Source: Thermoplasmata archaeon (GTDB taxonomy: Archaea > Thermoplasmatota > E2 > DHVEG-1). From it: 32,760 nucleotides of DNA. Shown piece after piece: positions 23,666 through 32,244 of this stretch. The position numbers and the translations under genes were made by a program. The stretch's first letter is position 1; every line of letters starts with the position of its first letter. Location: NCBI GenBank assembly GCA_003942085.1, contig DQIQ01000015.1, forward strand, positions 1 through 32,760, given 5' to 3'. Below the pieces are notes generated by a model that worked only from the letters and a program-made list of their open reading frames with translations, was not told the DNA's origin and did no database searches.

Positions 23666-25657
23666 TTATTGAATGAGGAGATGGCGTAACAGGGGAAACG
23701 CGTGCGGGAATCTTTCCATGAGCGCCTGCAGAATGTCCAAGAGAGTAAAATGAACCTGGTATGGTGTTGCGACAGTAACCGGTATCGTATCAAAATCGCT
23801 GTTATTGTTGCTGTTTACTATCGTTATTTCTCCAGTAAATTCGCTGTTTCTTTTTTTCGGGGCGATCACACTGACGTTGATGGTGATCGGACCACCTTCT
23901 GGTGTGAGATGATTTCCATTTGATGGAGTGAAAGTCCACGTGCCCCAATCAGGCCAACCAGTAATCTCCCAGCTTAGATTCGTCAGCGCAGCACCAACAT
24001 TTTCCACGGTGAAACTCCCTGTAATGGTTGCCCCTGGCTTGACGTCAGCCCAGACAAGAGAACCGTTGCAGAATAATTTTTCATGAATCTTATATCCTGT
24101 TTCAAGAGAGACAGGAATGGTAGAATAATCGCTGCTGTTTTCTTTGTTGACGGCCTTTACCTGGCCGGTGAAGAGCTGATGTTCCTCGTTTGGGACAACC
24201 ACGTTCACACTGATGGTGACTGGTCCATCTTCTGGTTTTAGATTATTCCCGTTTGAGGGTGTAAACGACCAAGTCCCCCAGGTTGGCCACTCAGCTATCT
24301 CCCAATCGAGGTTCGAGCCAGCCTGCCCAACATTACTTACTGTAAAGCTACCGGTAACTGTCTCACAGGGCGTAACGTTTGTCCATTCGAGCGTTCCACC
24401 GCAGGAGATATCCGGGATACCAGCATCTTCCTTCAGAATGTCAACGATTACACCCTCGATCACCGTTAATTGATAGGGGATCTCTTCTGGTATTAGATAC
24501 CAGCCGTTATAGGACCCACCCCATCCGAAGTTCAAATGATAATAATCATCAGTATTATATCCATCGACAACCACGTTATGACCTGAAGTCCAATCTTGGT
24601 TTACTATCGCTAAATGGGCTGGTAACGCATCCTTCATGTTACTTGACAGTCTCTGATAAAGATCAGTATCATTATCATGGAGTAAGGAAATCGTCGTACA
24701 GTTGAACCGTTGGTAGGCATCGTAGGCTTGGCTCACACCAAACGTTCCTGAACCACTCGCGCTATAGACTTGTGTTGCCGCAACACCACAGGCAAACGTG
24801 AGAGCTGCTTTGTCGTTATTTGTGGGGGGAGTTTGGCTCTCATAATGTGATTGAAGAGTAGCAAGATACGTATTGAGCTGAGGAAACGAAGGAAAACCGT
24901 ATGTCATATAGTTGTTATCAATCCAATAGTTGTTACCGCCGTAGTTATGATGGTAGTCATCACTATCGCTGAATACGACATTGTTGGTTGTATTATGATA
25001 ATTTAATATTTGAGCCATTGCCACAGCAGGACATCCCGCAACGCTTCGATCTCCTCCAGCAGCTAAATCAAGCGGACAGAAATTATTATACGGTGGGCTC
25101 TGGTGCCAGTTGGTCAAGATCCACCCATCGGTCGGGGTTGAGCCTTCAGGAGGCCATTGTTCAAATCTCCCTGAAACAATAGGGCTCCCATCAATATATG
25201 AATCCCACATCAAGTGTCGCTCTTCGATTATTTTTCCTGGGACCAATTGAATGTTGTCAAGACGCAGGTTTATGTCAGCACACAACATATCATAAAGAGG
25301 ATTTGCATCCGCAGCATCATTAAAACCACTGGTAAATGAGTAAGCGATCACCGGCGGAAGATTATACGATGTGGTGACAATGAGGTAACCTTGAGGATTC
25401 AGATTAAGCACATAGAATAATGGCTCACCTTTTTCGTCTGTAATTTTTATTGTATCCTTAATAGAATAATCTATTTTATGTAAGTCCTGTAATTTTGCGT
25501 TTGTCACTTTTATGGCGACCTCAAGTCCTATAGAATCGTTCGCTTCTCCATTTGTTCCGATCTCACCTGCGTTCATGACCGGGATGATACCCGCTACAAT
25601 GAATAATCCAATGACAATAAAGGCTGATATTTTTCGTACTATGTGTGGTTCAAACAT
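23666..25657 (-). CDS. Secreted C10 (streptopain-like) cysteine protease with tandem Ig-like repeats
   Basis: A 663-residue exported protease: signal peptide about 8-30, an N-terminal inhibitory propeptide (FYVLNLNPQGYLIVT near 81-95), then the C10 domain. The nucleophile is Cys209 in SVAGCPAVAMAQILNYH, the general base His360 in TSGHNVVVDG, with Asn376 and Trp379 in HLNFGWGG. The two tandem copies of an 105-residue Ig-like repeat (about 418-520 and 528-632) share GSFTV.NVG and WGTW.FTPSNGN.L motifs. The C-terminal end ILQALMERFPHAFPLLRHLL is an amphipathic helix that I suspect is a sorting or anchoring tag. GGGGA ribosome site and TATA near 25697-25710. Probably degrades extracellular protein with the C25 enzyme. 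Confidence 0.9.
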   Translation of the reverse strand: MFEPHIVRKISAFIVIGLFIVAGIIPVMNAGEIGTNGEANDSIGLEVAIKVTNAKLQDLHKIDYSIKDTIKITDEKGEPLFYVLNLNPQGYLIVTTSYNLPPVIAYSFTSGFNDAADANPLYDMLCADINLRLDNIQLVPGKIIEERHLMWDSYIDGSPIVSGRFEQWPPEGSTPTDGWILTNWHQSPPYNNFCPLDLAAGGDRSVAGCPAVAMAQILNYHNTTNNVVFSDSDDYHHNYGGNNYWIDNNYMTYGFPSFPQLNTYLATLQSHYESQTPPTNNDKAALTFACGVAATQVYSASGSGTFGVSQAYDAYQRFNCTTISLLHDNDTDLYQRLSSNMKDALPAHLAIVNQDWTSGHNVVVDGYNTDDYYHLNFGWGGSYNGWYLIPEEIPYQLTVIEGVIVDILKEDAGIPDISCGGTLEWTNVTPCETVTGSFTVSNVGQAGSNLDWEIAEWPTWGTWSFTPSNGNNLKPEDGPVTISVNVVVPNEEHQLFTGQVKAVNKENSSDYSTIPVSLETGYKIHEKLFCNGSLVWADVKPGATITGSFTVENVGAALTNLSWEITGWPDWGTWTFTPSNGNHLTPEGGPITINVSVIAPKKRNSEFTGEITIVNSNNNSDFDTIPVTVATPYQVHFTLLDILQALMERFPHAFPLLRHLLIQ

Positions 25658-25696
25658 TGTTTAAATCCCCTTTTACCATAATTGTATACTACTTAA

Positions 25697-25710
25697 GGTA
25701 TATAAATATT
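25697..25710 (-). promoter_or_regulatory. TATA box of the C10 protease gene
   Basis: AATATTTATATACC on the minus strand, about 40-50 bases upstream of the ATG at 25657. It leaves room for a short leader with the GGGGA ribosome site about 9 bases before the start. Confidence 0.5.
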
Positions 25711-25733
25711 GATTAAGAAATGGAAAATTTTTT

Positions 25734-28679
25734 TCAGCATAATCGCTTGATCTCTTCCATTATGTCAGAAAGGTCGTTAAAGACATCTTGCTCAGAGAAC
25801 CAGCGAATTTTCCATCCATCCTCTAGCAACTGTTTTTTATTGATGCTCTGTTGTCCATTGCGAATTTCGATCGCATACTGAGATCCGTTCACAAAGAGAG
25901 CGAAATCAAGTAGATAAGGGGTTTTTCCTTTTATTAGATAATTCGGAACAATCGGAATGCCGTGTTTTTTCAGCTCGTCGTATAATAGCTGTTTTGCTGG
26001 AGAATCGATTTTGTCGTTGTTGGCTCTCAGCGTTTCGACGTAGTCTGATAAATTTTTCAAAGGTCCGGTCGTATGTTTACAGGCTTCTTGATCTCCGACC
26101 ACGATGAACAAGCTGCGTGCCCTGGTTACCGCGACGTTCAACAATTGATTCGTGGTCTGTATCCAATGGAGTGTCCCGGGTTTTACACCCTCGGAGACAG
26201 CCGGTGAAAAAACAATGATGTCTTTTTCATCACCCTGGAATCGATGCGCAGTACCAATAGTAATATCGGATTCAAAGATACCCTGGAATTTGTTGAGTTT
26301 TTCTGCAATCATCTCACTTTGTGCCCGAAAGAGGGTTACGATTCCGATCGATGCCTTTAATGAAGAGGCCATCTCAAGTAATCTAAGGATTTCCTCTGCA
26401 ACTCTTTCAGATTCTTCTTCGTTGTAAGGACTTTTTGTATGAGCGGTTTTTCCTTTTATCTGATGCCAGATTATCCTGTTATGAAGCGAAGGATGCTGCA
26501 GCAGTCTTGTAGGGTCGGTCGCGACCGTGAGTTTTTTACCATAATAATACTCGTTTGAAAACGAGACGATATCAGGATGACACCGGTAATGTTCATTCAA
26601 CAACAAAGGCTGTTTCCCATGCGTTTTTAGGATCTGTTCCGCGAGATCATAGAGAGAATGTTTTGTGTACGAGAGATCATTAAACAGCTCTTCAGAAACA
26701 TGATGTGCTACTGCAATGGTTCTATCTTGGGTTTCGGTGAGCAGCGAAATATGTTTTAGCTGATGAGGATCTCCAATGATGACGATGTGTTTGGCACGGT
26801 AAAATAAGGGGAGTGCTGAGACAATATCGCATTGAGATGCTTCATCGATAATCAAAACATCAAAGAGGTTGTTCTTCAGCGGAAAGCTGTGTTTAGCAGA
26901 AAGATTTGTCACAACCCAAACCGGTAAAAATTTTTGGATTTTCTGCAAAGTCCGTATTTGCTGGGATAGGAGCTGTCGAAAAACGACGTGATCTTTCATC
27001 CCTGATTCGAGTTGTTCTAAAGCAGAAAAATACGCGGCGATCTGCTGTTTATCTTCGTTACGTGTTTCTGCCAGTTTGTTGACCCAATGCTGTTCAAGCA
27101 AAGGGCGTGAGATAGCGATATATTGTTTATGTAGGCTTGCAAGCTGGTTTTTCAGTTCGGTGTAAGTAGGAATGGTGAAGAGCGTATTTTTTATTTTTTT
27201 TATCTCGTCGATGGCGAGATCTTTCTTTTTTAATGAAAGAACACATTTCAATGCAGTTTCTAGTGTTGTTTCCTTGTTGCTGATTATATTCTGCAGAGCG
27301 GTCTTCAGAGGCAGCGGGAGTGTTTCGTAATATTTTCTGAAACATTGTTCTTGTTTCCGCTGATATCGTTTGGGATCAAGCTGCCGAAGGATGCCATGCT
27401 TGCCGAAGAATTTGCCAAGATCTTCTTGTAATCCTAAGGGATCAATTTTTTCTAACGGCATATGATAGTTTTCCAAAGATATTTCACTGGGGCACTGTAC
27501 AGCCAGTGAATCAACGATGCTCTGCGTATCGTCTATCGATTGATTTAATGCGTTCAGGCTGATCAATTGGTTCTGAACCATTGCGATTTGAGATGCGATG
27601 ATCAGTAAATCGTGCGCCGTTATCTCTTTAGATTGTATCTTATGGATGTGTTGAGCTGCGAGCAATTCAAGAGCTGATTTTGCGTTTCTCCGGTGTGCCT
27701 GATGTCCCATCCGAACGAGGAGTTTGTACGGTAATATCGCGTTTAACTTATCGATTACCACATCGACTGCTTTGTTGTTTTTACTGGCGAACAGAACGGT
27801 TTTATTTTGGTATACGGCGTTAGCGATGATGTTGAGTACAACCTGAGATTTTCCGGTGCCTGGCGGTCCGGTGATGACTGTAAGAGAGTTATGAAGTGAG
27901 CTTTGGACAGCATTTTCTTGCGCGGGATTTAACGAGAATATCTCCAAAAGAGGTTTGTTCTCAGGCGGTACTCCATCTGCTTGATACTCACCGGTCAATA
28001 AAAGGAGTAATGACGTGGATGCAAGATCATCTAAAGGTTTCTTTTTCAATTGCGAGAGCTCCACAATCAAGGAATGAGTAATCCCGGTCCGTTCTCCAAA
28101 AAACACAATTGCTTTGTTGAGGAGCTTTGGGGTAATAGTCCGTTTAAATGGTTTTCCATCGAGGGTGGATGAACAATCAGCAGGCGAGAAATGGAGCGTT
28201 TTACAGATCGATTCAAGAGCTGAAGAAAATTCTTCTCCTTCGATTTCTTGTTTGACGTTGATGACCTCCTCCGCAGAGAAATTATTTTGCAAAAGAATAT
28301 AGTGATTCAAATTCTGTTGAGTTGACTGGTTTGTTAAAACGATCATATCATCTTTTTGTTCGTACTGAAGTTCTGTGTAAAACAATGGACTGATCTTTCC
28401 TTCTGGACCAATCACAATAGGATAACCATAAAACAAGGTTTTGTTTTTCTGCCGAAGCAAAGAGGTCTGGAAAAATTTTTTAACATCTTCAGAGTTCTTG
28501 ACCGTCACTTGCTTGTTGTTTGTGTGGAACAACATTTCCGTTTGGATGAGGGTTGACAAGAACGCTGTTCCGTCCGAGGAGACAGAGAAGGTGACGGACA
28601 GCATGTCTTCTTGTTCTAGGCAAGCGATATAGTAGTCAAGAAGATTGCTGAAGCTCTTTCCAGACATTTGCTTCGGCAT
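25734..28679 (-). CDS. Upf1-like SF1 helicase with C-terminal nuclease-like domain
   Basis: A 981-residue superfamily 1B-type helicase (AAA_11/AAA_12 arrangement). Walker A is GPPGTGKS near residues 271-278, Walker B/DEAG-type box is LIIDEAS near 611-615, followed by GDPHQLKHI, then DLAEQILKTHG, LLNEHYRCHP, IGIVTLFRAQ, IGTAHRFQGDEKDIIVFS and NVAVTRAR. Between motifs I and II lies a roughly 300-residue helical insertion. The last 95 residues (KQLLYDELKKHGI, YLLDFALFVNGSQYAIEI, DGWKIRWFSEQDVF) look like the MTES_1575/DUF559 Vsr-like PD-(D/E)xK nuclease. The ATG at 28679 follows GGGAGG; the TTG at 28694 is less likely. TATA GATTTATATAGG near 28751-28762. Possibly nucleic-acid repair or anti-plasmid defence. 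Confidence 0.88.
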   Translation of the reverse strand: MPKQMSGKSFSNLLDYYIACLEQEDMLSVTFSVSSDGTAFLSTLIQTEMLFHTNNKQVTVKNSEDVKKFFQTSLLRQKNKTLFYGYPIVIGPEGKISPLFYTELQYEQKDDMIVLTNQSTQQNLNHYILLQNNFSAEEVINVKQEIEGEEFSSALESICKTLHFSPADCSSTLDGKPFKRTITPKLLNKAIVFFGERTGITHSLIVELSQLKKKPLDDLASTSLLLLLTGEYQADGVPPENKPLLEIFSLNPAQENAVQSSLHNSLTVITGPPGTGKSQVVLNIIANAVYQNKTVLFASKNNKAVDVVIDKLNAILPYKLLVRMGHQAHRRNAKSALELLAAQHIHKIQSKEITAHDLLIIASQIAMVQNQLISLNALNQSIDDTQSIVDSLAVQCPSEISLENYHMPLEKIDPLGLQEDLGKFFGKHGILRQLDPKRYQRKQEQCFRKYYETLPLPLKTALQNIISNKETTLETALKCVLSLKKKDLAIDEIKKIKNTLFTIPTYTELKNQLASLHKQYIAISRPLLEQHWVNKLAETRNEDKQQIAAYFSALEQLESGMKDHVVFRQLLSQQIRTLQKIQKFLPVWVVTNLSAKHSFPLKNNLFDVLIIDEASQCDIVSALPLFYRAKHIVIIGDPHQLKHISLLTETQDRTIAVAHHVSEELFNDLSYTKHSLYDLAEQILKTHGKQPLLLNEHYRCHPDIVSFSNEYYYGKKLTVATDPTRLLQHPSLHNRIIWHQIKGKTAHTKSPYNEEESERVAEEILRLLEMASSLKASIGIVTLFRAQSEMIAEKLNKFQGIFESDITIGTAHRFQGDEKDIIVFSPAVSEGVKPGTLHWIQTTNQLLNVAVTRARSLFIVVGDQEACKHTTGPLKNLSDYVETLRANNDKIDSPAKQLLYDELKKHGIPIVPNYLIKGKTPYLLDFALFVNGSQYAIEIRNGQQSINKKQLLEDGWKIRWFSEQDVFNDLSDIMEEIKRLC

Positions 28680-28750
28680 TGTCCTCCCAGACAATCGCGT
28701 TCATTGGAGGTCTTTTCCTCCCCCATTGAACAGATAGGTAACACCACAAT

Positions 28751-28763
28751 CCTATATAAATCT
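28751..28763 (-). promoter_or_regulatory. TATA box of the helicase gene
   Basis: GATTTATATAGG on the minus strand, about 75 bases upstream of the ATG, leaving a leader of about 50 bases with the GGGAGG ribosome site three bases before the ATG. No small ORF is obvious in that leader. Confidence 0.4.
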
Positions 28764-28824
28764 ATTTTTTGTATTATTTTATTAACATATTAGTAATATT
28801 ATGAAAATACAGGGTTTTTTCTTT

Positions 28825-30636
28825 TTACACTTCTTTTAATAGTCCACCCTTTATCGCCCACTCGTACAGGTTTTGGTTATGGTCTCCGATGAAGATTTCA
28901 TCACCGATACTATGTTTCTTCTTGATAGACCAGATCGTAAAACCTTTGGTGACGACATATTTTTTAAGTCTGCCGTTAGACAGATACGCTAGATCTCTGT
29001 CGGTATATTCAGTAATCTCTTTTTGTCGTTGGAGACGGAACATCGAATAATTCCCGGTATAGATTTTGATACTAGCATCGGTCATGAAAAAAATCGTGTC
29101 AGTCACCGTATCCAGGAACTTTCGATCATGAGAGACAACAATAACGGTTCCTGTATATGAGTTAAGAGCGGTTTCAATAGCGGTTTTTGATTCGATGTCC
29201 ATGTGATTGGTGGGTTCATCTAATAAAAGGAGGTTGTACGGTTCCATGATCAGACGAAGAAAGGCAAGTCTCGCCCGTTCCCCCCCAGAGAGCTGTCCAG
29301 CTTTGTTGTAAACAGTGGTTCCTTTGAAATTAAACTGACCAAGCAGAGCCTTTGCATCCTCCTCTCTTAGATCTTTATGATCCCGGAGGATTTCATCAAG
29401 AAGATTGTTTTCTAAATTGAGTGAGAGATGCCCCTGGTCGAAATACCCCCATTTAGCCCCCTGACTGAGATTAAGTTTTCCTTGAGTGAGGGATTCCTCC
29501 CTTGTCAGCATCTTAAGGAACGTTGTTTTTCCGCATCCATTTGGTCCGATAAGACCAATTTTTTGTCCAGCAAGGATTTCAAAACATGCGTTTTCAAGGA
29601 GCTTTTTTTCACCAAAATATTTAGTCAGACCAGTGCCGTCAGCAATGTTCTTCCCTGATTTAAAAGCGGTTTTAAAATGGAACCTAAGAAGATAATTTTT
29701 TAGGATTGGGTTTTCCATATTTTTGAGTTTTTCAACTTGCTTCATGCGACTGTTTATTTGTATATTATACCGATTTCTTCTCGTGATTTTTTTGATTGCC
29801 GCAAGTTGCCGTTTCATCTCGACTGAAGCCTTTTGATACTCCTGTTTTTTAATATGTTCCCTAATCTTTTTTTGTTCTTCGTACTCTTCATAGGTTGCGT
29901 CGTACAGTTCGAGGTGTGGACCATGGAATTCAAAAACCCTGTCCACGAGATCGCCAAGCAGGTACCGATCGTGAGAGATGATGATCACTGCACAGGAGAT
30001 ATCAGCGATTTTTTGTTCAAGCCATTCGATAGTTTCAATGTCAAGATGGTTCGTTGGTTCATCTAACAGCAGGAGATCACAGTTTTGTGGTTGGCTCAGA
30101 ACCGCAGCCAGTGCTATTTTCTGGCGTTCTCCGCCAGAGAGATTTGTCATGGGAAGGTCTCCACTGATATCTGAAAATCCAAGTTCTTTAAGGAGATCTC
30201 GTGCGGTTTCTAACTGTGCAATCCCGCTGGTTTTACTGGTGCGCATCTGTAGTTTTTTTATTTCATCATATATTTCTTGATGACGGGATGATTCGTAAAT
30301 GGTCGGGTCTTCCAGCTGTTTTTCCAAATTCTTCATCTGTTGTTGGATGCTTGCTGTTTGTGCGGTTCGTGCGAAGAAGTCGCAGAGTGTTGCATCAGAA
30401 CGATGTACAGGGTCTTGTTCAAGGCAGCGGATCTTCAAGCCATCTTTTTTTTGTATGTCTCCGGTGTTCTGTTGCTCTTTTCCTAAAATGATATTAAAAA
30501 GAGTCGTTTTTCCACATCCATTCGGACCAAGAAGTCCGATGCAGTCATCAGGGTAGACATCAAAAGATGTGTTTTCAAAAAGCTGTTTACCTGCTATGGC
30601 TTTGCTGAGATCATACACGTGAAGAATGGAATCCAT
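28825..30636 (-). CDS. ABC-F family ATPase (ribosome-associated type)
   Basis: A 603-residue soluble protein with two ABC domains and no membrane segments. Walker A boxes are GPNGCGKTT at 37-45 and again near 365, with signatures LSGGERQKIAL and LSGGERARLAF and Walker B LLLLDEPTNH twice. Between them is a charged interdomain linker (about 245-330: EQKKIREHIKKQEYQK ... RMKQVEKLKNMENP) of the ABC-F type that reaches the ribosomal tRNA sites. A C-terminal extension of about 70 residues (from LQRQKEITEYT onwards) includes a small strand-rich tail (GDEIFIGDHNQNLYEWAIKGG). ABC-F proteins are less common in archaea than bacteria. Role: translation rescue, antibiotic protection or stress response; not decidable. 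Confidence 0.9.
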   Translation of the reverse strand: MDSILHVYDLSKAIAGKQLFENTSFDVYPDDCIGLLGPNGCGKTTLFNIILGKEQQNTGDIQKKDGLKIRCLEQDPVHRSDATLCDFFARTAQTASIQQQMKNLEKQLEDPTIYESSRHQEIYDEIKKLQMRTSKTSGIAQLETARDLLKELGFSDISGDLPMTNLSGGERQKIALAAVLSQPQNCDLLLLDEPTNHLDIETIEWLEQKIADISCAVIIISHDRYLLGDLVDRVFEFHGPHLELYDATYEEYEEQKKIREHIKKQEYQKASVEMKRQLAAIKKITRRNRYNIQINSRMKQVEKLKNMENPILKNYLLRFHFKTAFKSGKNIADGTGLTKYFGEKKLLENACFEILAGQKIGLIGPNGCGKTTFLKMLTREESLTQGKLNLSQGAKWGYFDQGHLSLNLENNLLDEILRDHKDLREEDAKALLGQFNFKGTTVYNKAGQLSGGERARLAFLRLIMEPYNLLLLDEPTNHMDIESKTAIETALNSYTGTVIVVSHDRKFLDTVTDTIFFMTDASIKIYTGNYSMFRLQRQKEITEYTDRDLAYLSNGRLKKYVVTKGFTIWSIKKKHSIGDEIFIGDHNQNLYEWAIKGGLLKEV

Positions 30637-30691
30637 GGTGAGAGGGGTAATAATCTTCTGTGGTATATTGTTTTAGGTTTTGTTTTTTCCT

Positions 30692-32071
30692 TTATAAAAA
30701 CATAAACTCAGCAGCAAGAACTCCTAGACAAGCGATGAGTGTGACCGGGGTGACCAGCAGCCCGTATTTGACAAATTCCTTAAAGGTAAGCTTCACGTCT
30801 TTATCTCGAAGGATGCTCATCCACATGATCCCTGCAAGTGCACCAATAGGTGTGATGTTTGCCCCAAGGTTTGAGCCGATCGTCGTGGCAAGGATCGCTG
30901 GGAGAAGATTTGCATGGGAGACTGCCCCAACGATAGGAACGTAGGCAACCGTCATCGGGATGTTATTAAGGATGTTAGCAGCGAACGTAGAAGAAACACC
31001 ATACACAAAGATTGTTGCGGTCGTCGATGCTCCGCAGATGCTGTTAAAGAAAATCCCGACATCCTTAGTAATGCCGTAGAGCCTGAGTGCTTCGACGGTT
31101 ATGAACAATGAAAGGACAAAAGGGATGATGCTCAATGGCATCTTCCGTAGCGTTGGTTTGACCAGAACGCGCCTTTTATCAATTTTTTCTTTCATCACCG
31201 TGACCAACGTATCTCGAAGGAGGAGAATGACGAAGAGCGCGAGCCCAAACCCTAGCGAGATGATCCACATATCAATACCGAAGTAGGGTGCGATTGCAAG
31301 ACCGACGATACATCCACCAAGGGTTAAAAGTCCAAGGATGGTGCTGGGAGTATCGGTTATTGCGGAGCGGGGATCGATAGTTTCGGTTTGTCTTAGAGGT
31401 TTGTTGATACTTTTTCTAAAGATGAAATAAAGGAGGGTCATATTGACGAGCCCTGCAGCGAGTGCTGGCAGCAGCATCCATTTGGTATATTCATCGAACC
31501 GTAAATCAAAAGCGGCTGCAAGCATAATGTTTGTAGGATTGCCGATGTAAAGCATCATGCTCCAGGTGTTCGCTGCGAAGAACTCGGCGATGAGATAGGG
31601 TTTTGGGTCGATACCAGCGTTTTTTGAAAAATAGTAAATGAACGGGGTGAAGGTAAGTATGATAATGTCATTGGACGTAAATATTGTAAGAATTGAAACA
31701 GTCAAGTAAAGAGTGAAATAGAGTCGTCGACCGCTGCCACTGGCATGTTTTAATGCGATACGTGCACAATATTCGAAAAATCCTGTGATGTCCAGGAAAA
31801 TGCTCATAAAAACCATCGAGAGAAACAGGATCAAGACACCAAAGGGATTGAGGGAGCCAAAACCCTGAAGTCCGCCAAGTATTTGTGTTGAGTTTAGAAT
31901 TCCAAATATGATAATAAGAATTGGGCCGAGTAGTGCCCCGAGGATATAGGTATCTATCTTTATGTTACGCAAACCCAGTCGTATATAGAGGTATCGTCTT
32001 CTCAGAATAAGATAGATGGTTACAAGGGATGAGGCAAGAAAGATAAGTTCAACAGCGAGTTTTGCATCCAT
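30692..32071 (-). CDS. ArsB/NhaD-type (ion transporter superfamily) membrane transporter
   Basis: A 459-residue membrane protein with 10-12 hydrophobic helices of the citrate-transporter-like (PF03600) IT superfamily that includes ArsB arsenite pumps, NhaD Na+/H+ antiporters and DASS carboxylate carriers. Family marks are FLDITGFFEY, IFTSNDIIILTFTPF, the GNPTN(I)M element and in the second half AANILNNIPMTVAYV, SNLGANITPIGA. These are the paired N-D/N-P-T half-helix motifs. It could be a second As/Na export system; the distance (27 kb) from the ars operon gives no link. A TATA-like GACTTTATATTTAG is about 25 bases before the ATG, so the transcript is probably nearly leaderless. Confidence 0.85.
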   Translation of the reverse strand: MDAKLAVELIFLASSLVTIYLILRRRYLYIRLGLRNIKIDTYILGALLGPILIIIFGILNSTQILGGLQGFGSLNPFGVLILFLSMVFMSIFLDITGFFEYCARIALKHASGSGRRLYFTLYLTVSILTIFTSNDIIILTFTPFIYYFSKNAGIDPKPYLIAEFFAANTWSMMLYIGNPTNIMLAAAFDLRFDEYTKWMLLPALAAGLVNMTLLYFIFRKSINKPLRQTETIDPRSAITDTPSTILGLLTLGGCIVGLAIAPYFGIDMWIISLGFGLALFVILLLRDTLVTVMKEKIDKRRVLVKPTLRKMPLSIIPFVLSLFITVEALRLYGITKDVGIFFNSICGASTTATIFVYGVSSTFAANILNNIPMTVAYVPIVGAVSHANLLPAILATTIGSNLGANITPIGALAGIMWMSILRDKDVKLTFKEFVKYGLLVTPVTLIACLGVLAAEFMFL

Positions 32072-32091
32072 TCTAGGCAGTTATCTTGCTC

Positions 32092-32105
32092 TAAATATAA
32101 AGTCT
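32092..32105 (-). promoter_or_regulatory. TATA box of the ArsB/NhaD-type gene
   Basis: GACTTTATATTTAG on the minus strand, 21-34 bases upstream of the ATG at 32071. No Shine-Dalgarno is seen before the ATG, so the mRNA is probably leaderless. Confidence 0.55.
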
Positions 32106-32184
32106 TTATAGAATTATCAAAAGATTCGAAGGTTGATGGTTTTTCCCTCCTCTATACGTCTCTCCTTATAGGTTTTTATGGAAA

Positions 32185-32198
32185 TTTATATATATATA
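32185..32198 (+). promoter_or_regulatory. TATA box of the terminal surface-protein gene
   Basis: TTTATATATATATA lies about 47-60 bases before the ATG at 32245. A strong GGAGG ribosome site is at 32233-32237, so the mRNA has a short leader. Confidence 0.5.
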
Positions 32199-32244
32199 GC
32201 AAGTATTATGTATACCAATCCAAAATAATATTGGAGGAAAATTT

